Shown one piece after another: positions 59,661-64,000 of a stretch of DNA of 64,000 bases (its first letter is position 1; every line of letters starts with the position of its first letter). Below the pieces are notes generated by a model. The model had not been told where the DNA came from and did not search any database. It worked only from the letters and a program-made list of their open reading frames with translations. The stretch comes from Streptococcus oralis (GTDB taxonomy: Bacteria > Bacillota > Bacilli > Lactobacillales > Streptococcaceae). Both the position numbers and the translations under genes were made by a program. Where the stretch lies: the NCBI RefSeq assembly GCF_001983955.1, contig NZ_CP019562.1:806001-870000 (forward strand), written 5' to 3'.

Positions 59661-59757
59661 CTAATTTTACTCAAAATTTGATACGATGAGTCATTTTTTG
59701 CGATACTCCCATTTTATCATAAATAGCAGAGAAATTCACGGATATTCTTTGAAAACT

Positions 59758-59787
59758 AAAAAGAACTTGACTATTAAGATCAAGTTC
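59758..59787 (-). terminator. Terminator of the popT operon
   Basis: GAACTTGA (59763-59770) pairs with TCAAGTTC (59780-59787). On the minus strand a TTTTTAG tail follows. Confidence 0.82.
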
Positions 59788-59789
59788 CA

Positions 59790-60413
59790 TTATTTTCTTT
59801 GAAAGGAAGTGTCATTCCATCTTTCCAGAGTGAAGGTTTCAAAATCATCGGTCTCTAAAACTGTCAGACTAGCATTGGCCAAGCCTCCATCTTTGCGGAG
59901 GTGAGCTTCTTTATAGCCTAAAAGTGTACGAAGGCTAGCAGTGAGATTTGCCCCATGCCCGACAATCAAAATTCTTTCAGCCGGACTTTCTTTCAGAGAT
60001 TTGATAAACTGAATGGTTCGCTGAGTCGTAGAGTAGAGAGATTCGGCTTCAAACATCCTCGTATCAAACTGAGCCAGATTAGAGCGAAAGGCCTTGATTT
60101 GTTGTGGGTAGATGGCATTGAGCGTAGCAATTTTTAATCCCTCTAGTTTGCCAAGTTGCCATTCACGTAGGTCAGGAATGCTCTTCAAAGGACAAGGGGA
60201 TTGGAGTTGACTCTGGATAATTTCAGCAGACTTAACTGCTCTGGGTAAATCACTAGAATAAATCGTATCAAAAGGAATTTCCTTGAGATACTGCCCCAGT
60301 TGTTTTAAAACGTCAATGGACTCTGGAAGAAGGGGAGAGTCGCCGCTAGCACCTTGAAAACGTCCTTCAAGATTCCAGACAGTCCGACCATGACGGACAA
60401 AATAGAGTTTCAT
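59790..60413 (-). CDS. Histidine-phosphatase family protein (phosphoglycerate-mutase-like)
   Basis: The 207-residue protein starts with the catalytic motif YFVRHGRTVWNLEGRFQG (phosphohistidine in RHG) and has the second histidine in ILIVGHGANL. The family includes sugar-phosphate and nucleotide phosphatases as well as mutases; this small type is usually a phosphatase of unknown substrate. Its start shares one base with the end of the upstream deacylase gene (TGATG), so the two are coupled. It is the last gene of the popT operon. Confidence 0.9.
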   Translation of the reverse strand: MKLYFVRHGRTVWNLEGRFQGASGDSPLLPESIDVLKQLGQYLKEIPFDTIYSSDLPRAVKSAEIIQSQLQSPCPLKSIPDLREWQLGKLEGLKIATLNAIYPQQIKAFRSNLAQFDTRMFEAESLYSTTQRTIQFIKSLKESPAERILIVGHGANLTASLRTLLGYKEAHLRKDGGLANASLTVLETDDFETFTLERWNDTSFQRK

Positions 60414-60895
60414 CAGTTGTTTTCCTCCAAGATGTCAGCAAAGTCCGCTTTTACAAAGCTGGCTAAGTCTTGAGGTCGGATGATGATACTGTGCCCGACT
60501 TCTCCAGCAGAGACAATCATTTGGTCTAAATCCAAAGCAGTCTGATCAATAAAAATGGGATAATTGTGTTTTTGGCGAATGCCGACGGGGTTATTAGCCC
60601 CATGAATATAGCCTGTTGTTTTTTCCAGATCTTTTTGAGGAATCATGCTCACTTTTTTATTACCAGAAACCTTTGCTAGTTTTTTCTCAGCGAGGTGTTC
60701 TGTTATGGGAACGATTCCGATGATTGGCCCCGTCTTATCACCCAGCAGAGCCAAGGTTTTAAAGATATGTGTTCGATCATATTCCGAAGGAAGTTCACCC
60801 TCAAGCGCGTTGATCTGAATACCAGTATGGTCAATACCCGCCTTGGTCAAGATTTGCTCGACCAAAGTTTTTTTAATCTTGACTTTTTTTGCCAT
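60413..60895 (-). CDS. ybaK: Cys-tRNA(Pro)/Cys-tRNA(Cys) deacylase (YbaK/EbsC family)
   Basis: The 160-residue protein has the YbaK/ProX fold: KTLVEQILTKAGIDHTGIQI at the start, the KTLALLGDKTGPIIGIVP strand pair, the lysine-rich KVSGNKKVSMI and GYIHGANNPVGIRQKHNYPIFID, then the final SAGEVGHSIIIRPQDLASF. These enzymes hydrolyse mischarged Cys-tRNA(Pro) as a trans-editing factor. It lies between popT and a phosphatase gene with one-base overlaps on both sides (TAATG and TGATG). Editing role is from family knowledge. Confidence 0.92.
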   Translation of the reverse strand: MAKKVKIKKTLVEQILTKAGIDHTGIQINALEGELPSEYDRTHIFKTLALLGDKTGPIIGIVPITEHLAEKKLAKVSGNKKVSMIPQKDLEKTTGYIHGANNPVGIRQKHNYPIFIDQTALDLDQMIVSAGEVGHSIIIRPQDLASFVKADFADILEENN

Positions 60896-61740
60896 TATTT
60901 ATACTTATCCTCCAATTGACTCATCCAGATACCAAGCCAAATGCCAAGTGCAAAGAAGAAGGCGATGAGAACATAACTCACGATAGAAAGTCCAGTGTAT
61001 TGGATACTTTCAGCACTTCCAGCATTTGGAATCAAAATCAAGAGGGTGCTTGATAGCACAATTCCAATAATAAAGTGATAAACACGGGAGTGGTAGTTGT
61101 TCAAGGCATGGTCCATTAATTTTGAAAAAACGATGAGAGTTGCACCTGCACCAATCCCGATAGGAAGGAAGGTACCAAATAAATCAAAGGTCTTAAAGCC
61201 AGTTAGCATCGGAGCGTACAGTCCTAAAATCAAGAGTAGATTTGACGGGCTTAAACCAGGCACCAAGACACCAAGCGCTAAAAGAGCACCCGCTAAGATG
61301 AAGCTAGCGAAACTGGCACTGAGTGAACCAACAACAAAGTTTAGCGCGTAGAGCCCGACACCTGAAAGGATAAAGGTGGTCCAGAACCAGACTAGGTCGA
61401 TCTTGTCACGATCAGATTCTCGAGTAGATTCTTTAAGGAGGCTAGGAACCGTACCGATGATAGCTCCAGCAAAACTCCATAAAACATAGACCTGGTAATT
61501 TTCAAGCAGATACTCGATTGGATAAGAAAACAAACCAATGCCTAGCAACATCCCGATTGCTACGGGGATAAAGTATAGGACATTCTCTTTAAAATCCTTA
61601 AAGGGGTGAGCCAGAAAGCTAATCATTCGCTCGTAAATTCCCAAAATAGCTGCTAAAACACCGCCAGAAATTCCAGGTAGGATAAATCCTAAGGCGATGA
61701 CGATTCCCTTAATAACTCTTGCAATCCATGAAAACATCAT
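60895..61740 (-). CDS. popT: Polyprenyl-phosphate transporter PopT (DUF368)
   Basis: DUF368 proteins were recently shown to recycle undecaprenyl phosphate across the membrane for cell-wall synthesis. The 281-residue product has about eight hydrophobic segments with the internal repeat typical of the family: IALGFILPGISGGVLAAILGIYE near the N-terminus and ALGVLVPGLSPSNLLLILGLYA in the second half. GAGG lies five bases before ATG 61740 and eight before a second ATG (61737). The longer frame to 61815 starts inside the terminator of the upstream gene. It heads the operon popT-ybaK-phosphatase. Confidence 0.93.
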   Translation of the reverse strand: MMFSWIARVIKGIVIALGFILPGISGGVLAAILGIYERMISFLAHPFKDFKENVLYFIPVAIGMLLGIGLFSYPIEYLLENYQVYVLWSFAGAIIGTVPSLLKESTRESDRDKIDLVWFWTTFILSGVGLYALNFVVGSLSASFASFILAGALLALGVLVPGLSPSNLLLILGLYAPMLTGFKTFDLFGTFLPIGIGAGATLIVFSKLMDHALNNYHSRVYHFIIGIVLSSTLLILIPNAGSAESIQYTGLSIVSYVLIAFFFALGIWLGIWMSQLEDKYK

Positions 61741-61790
61741 AAAATCCTCAATTTCATAAAATTCTTTCTCTATTCTATCAATTATAACAC

Positions 61791-61820
61791 AGACGAGAAG
61801 AAAATGAAAAAACAAGTGAA
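61791..61820 (-). promoter_or_regulatory. Promoter of popT
   Basis: On the minus strand TTCACT (61815-61820) lies 18 bases before TATAAT (61791-61796). The -35 lies inside an arm of the upstream terminator. Confidence 0.65.
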
Positions 61821-61842
61821 AAAGAGAGCAATTTTCACTTGT
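61804..61842 (-). terminator. Terminator of the GH25 muramidase gene
   Basis: ACAAGTGAAAA (61812-61822) and TTTTCACTTGT (61832-61842) pair; on the minus strand a T run follows. Confidence 0.85.
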
Positions 61843-61843
61843 C

Positions 61844-62644
61844 TTATGGTCTTAAAAATAGTTTTCTGAAGGTTTCTTCTTTTTCCTTCAAGGTAGAAAT
61901 GAGATTAATATCTAAATGGTGTTCAAATCCAGCAATTCTTCCTTTTGAAGTATACTGATGGAGGTCATAGTCTAAACTGGTATTGGGTGTTGTTTCAAAG
62001 TAACCAGAGTCTGTCCCGTAGGAAGGAATCCAAATAGCAGTAAACTTATCTGTATTGATACTGTGTTCTTGCATGAAGTAAACTCCAATATAGATGCCGA
62101 TGTTTTTAGCACCTAAAGATTCCAGTTTAGCACGAAAGGCTTCAACCCCTTCATTCATATCAGACATTGTTTTTTCTTCCACGTCCAACCAATAGTAACT
62201 AGGGTTGTATGGAGAAGCAGCATTGTAGAAAACCTCAGCAGCTTTTTCCATTTCTTCCTTACTAGTACCTGCTAGATAGGCATAAACAGCAACTGGAACA
62301 TTCCGCTTTTGAAATTCTGTAATATGACTTTTATAGGCTTTATCAATACCATTGGCATAAGCCGCATCATTTTTTTCAGTATGTTGAGCCCCATTGTGGA
62401 CGCGAACAATAACACCTGAAATATTTTGAGACAAGGTATCGTAGTTGATTTCCTCAGGTCTTTGCCAACCAGAGACATCAATAATAGGTTTGTCAAGATT
62501 ATGCAAGGCCTGATTTTCAACCTGGACTGCATTGGGTTTTGACTTGACAGGATGGTCTTCATAAGTTGGTCTATTGAGGATCAAAATAGCTATAAATATA
62601 GTAAATAAAGTAAAAATAATAGCTGGATGAATCTTTTTTCTCAT
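61844..62644 (-). CDS. Membrane-anchored GH25 muramidase
   Basis: The 266-residue protein has one N-terminal hydrophobic helix (8-24), a short linker and a GH25 (Chalaropsis-type) lysozyme domain from about residue 53. The catalytic acids are recognisable: D56 in IIDVSGWQ and D154/E156 in YYWLDVEEK; the last strand YDLHQYTSKG is also typical. It should cut the glycan chain on the outer face. There is no choline-binding or LysM domain, unlike pneumococcal LytC. The ATG has no ribosome site and lies eight bases after a -10 box, so the mRNA may be leaderless. Monocistronic. Confidence 0.9.
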   Translation of the reverse strand: MRKKIHPAIIFTLFTIFIAILILNRPTYEDHPVKSKPNAVQVENQALHNLDKPIIDVSGWQRPEEINYDTLSQNISGVIVRVHNGAQHTEKNDAAYANGIDKAYKSHITEFQKRNVPVAVYAYLAGTSKEEMEKAAEVFYNAASPYNPSYYWLDVEEKTMSDMNEGVEAFRAKLESLGAKNIGIYIGVYFMQEHSINTDKFTAIWIPSYGTDSGYFETTPNTSLDYDLHQYTSKGRIAGFEHHLDINLISTLKEKEETFRKLFLRP

Positions 62645-62652
62645 ATTTAAAT

Positions 62653-62681
62653 AGTTTAACGTAAATAGATAAAAAAATCAA
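62653..62681 (-). promoter_or_regulatory. Promoter of the GH25 gene, start codon 8 bases downstream
   Basis: On the minus strand TTGATT (62676-62681) lies exactly 17 bases before TAAACT (62653-62658). Eight bases, ATTTAAAT, then separate the -10 from ATG 62644. Confidence 0.7.
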
Positions 62682-62759
62682 AGAAAACATCGGAAAAAGT
62701 GAATATATGGGCGTCTTTTCCCTATTTCTCTGTTTGTTTACTCCTAAGAAACTAAATTA

Positions 62760-62768
62760 TGGTATAAT
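62760..62768 (+). promoter_or_regulatory. Extended -10 promoter of glmU
   Basis: TGG precedes TATAAT (62763-62768); AGAGAAG and the ATG follow 30 bases later. The -35 is poor. Confidence 0.65.
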
Positions 62769-62784
62769 ATAAGGGAATTTCTAG

Positions 62785-64000
<1,216 letters not shown>

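Overview
The window is 64 kb of a low-GC Gram-positive chromosome, almost certainly a Streptococcus of the mitis group (S. mitis / oralis / infantis / pneumoniae relatives). The evidence is the mostly syntenic, pneumococcus-like gene blocks (ftsW-ppc-trpXYZ-dnaG-rpoD-cpoA, argR-pepX-dnaE-pfkA-pyk, murA-spxR-map), the F1Fo ATPase operon in order c-a-b-delta-alpha-gamma-beta-epsilon with a 66-residue c subunit, and a BOX repeat typical of pneumococcus and close relatives at 58010-58161. I see no tRNA, rRNA, CRISPR array, intact insertion sequence or integrase.

Layout. 1-13950 (+): end of ftsW, PEP carboxylase, a tryptophan T-box controlling a tryptophan ABC importer, primase and the housekeeping sigma factor, two glycolipid glycosyltransferases, small membrane proteins and ObgE. 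13986-17258 (-): an ArgR-family repressor and PepX, separated by a decayed second copy of the pepX 3' end. 17672-28964 (+): DnaE, glycolytic PfkA and Pyk, then MurA, an acetyltransferase, SpxR, Map, and a CcdA/thioredoxin-lipoprotein pair. 28994-34942: DacA (PBP3, -), an AI-2E-family membrane protein, EF-Tu, YlxM and Ffh.

34943-41366 is the accessory part: a Bce-type ABC transporter with its two-component system (-), a frameshifted XRE-type regulator of the kind found on mobile elements, and an orphan 230-residue protein, all lying next to the 3' end of guaA, a known integration hotspot. 41367-57933: GuaA, a GntR regulator, a U32 tRNA-modification protein, a CHY zinc-finger protein, the ATP synthase operon, a lactonase-family protein (-), a second AI-2E-family protein with a TPR protein, and an amino-acid ABC importer. 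58010-62644 (-): BOX element, LysS, a phosphatase / Cys-tRNA deacylase / PopT operon and a membrane-anchored GH25 muramidase. The window ends inside glmU (+).

Most genes serve core cell processes: envelope synthesis (FtsW, CpoA and its partner, MurA, DacA, PopT, GlmU, GH25), information processing (DnaG, RpoD, DnaE, EF-Tu, Ffh, LysS), energy and carbon (Ppc, PfkA, Pyk, ATPase), and import of tryptophan and other amino acids. I found no clearly new multi-gene system. The most unusual signals are four genes whose -10 box lies 7 to 9 bases before the start codon with no ribosome binding site (cpoA, ylxM, the GH25 gene, and more weakly dacA), the pepX remnant, the broken regulator and orphan gene beside guaA, and the BOX element placed between the lysS stop codon and its terminator.
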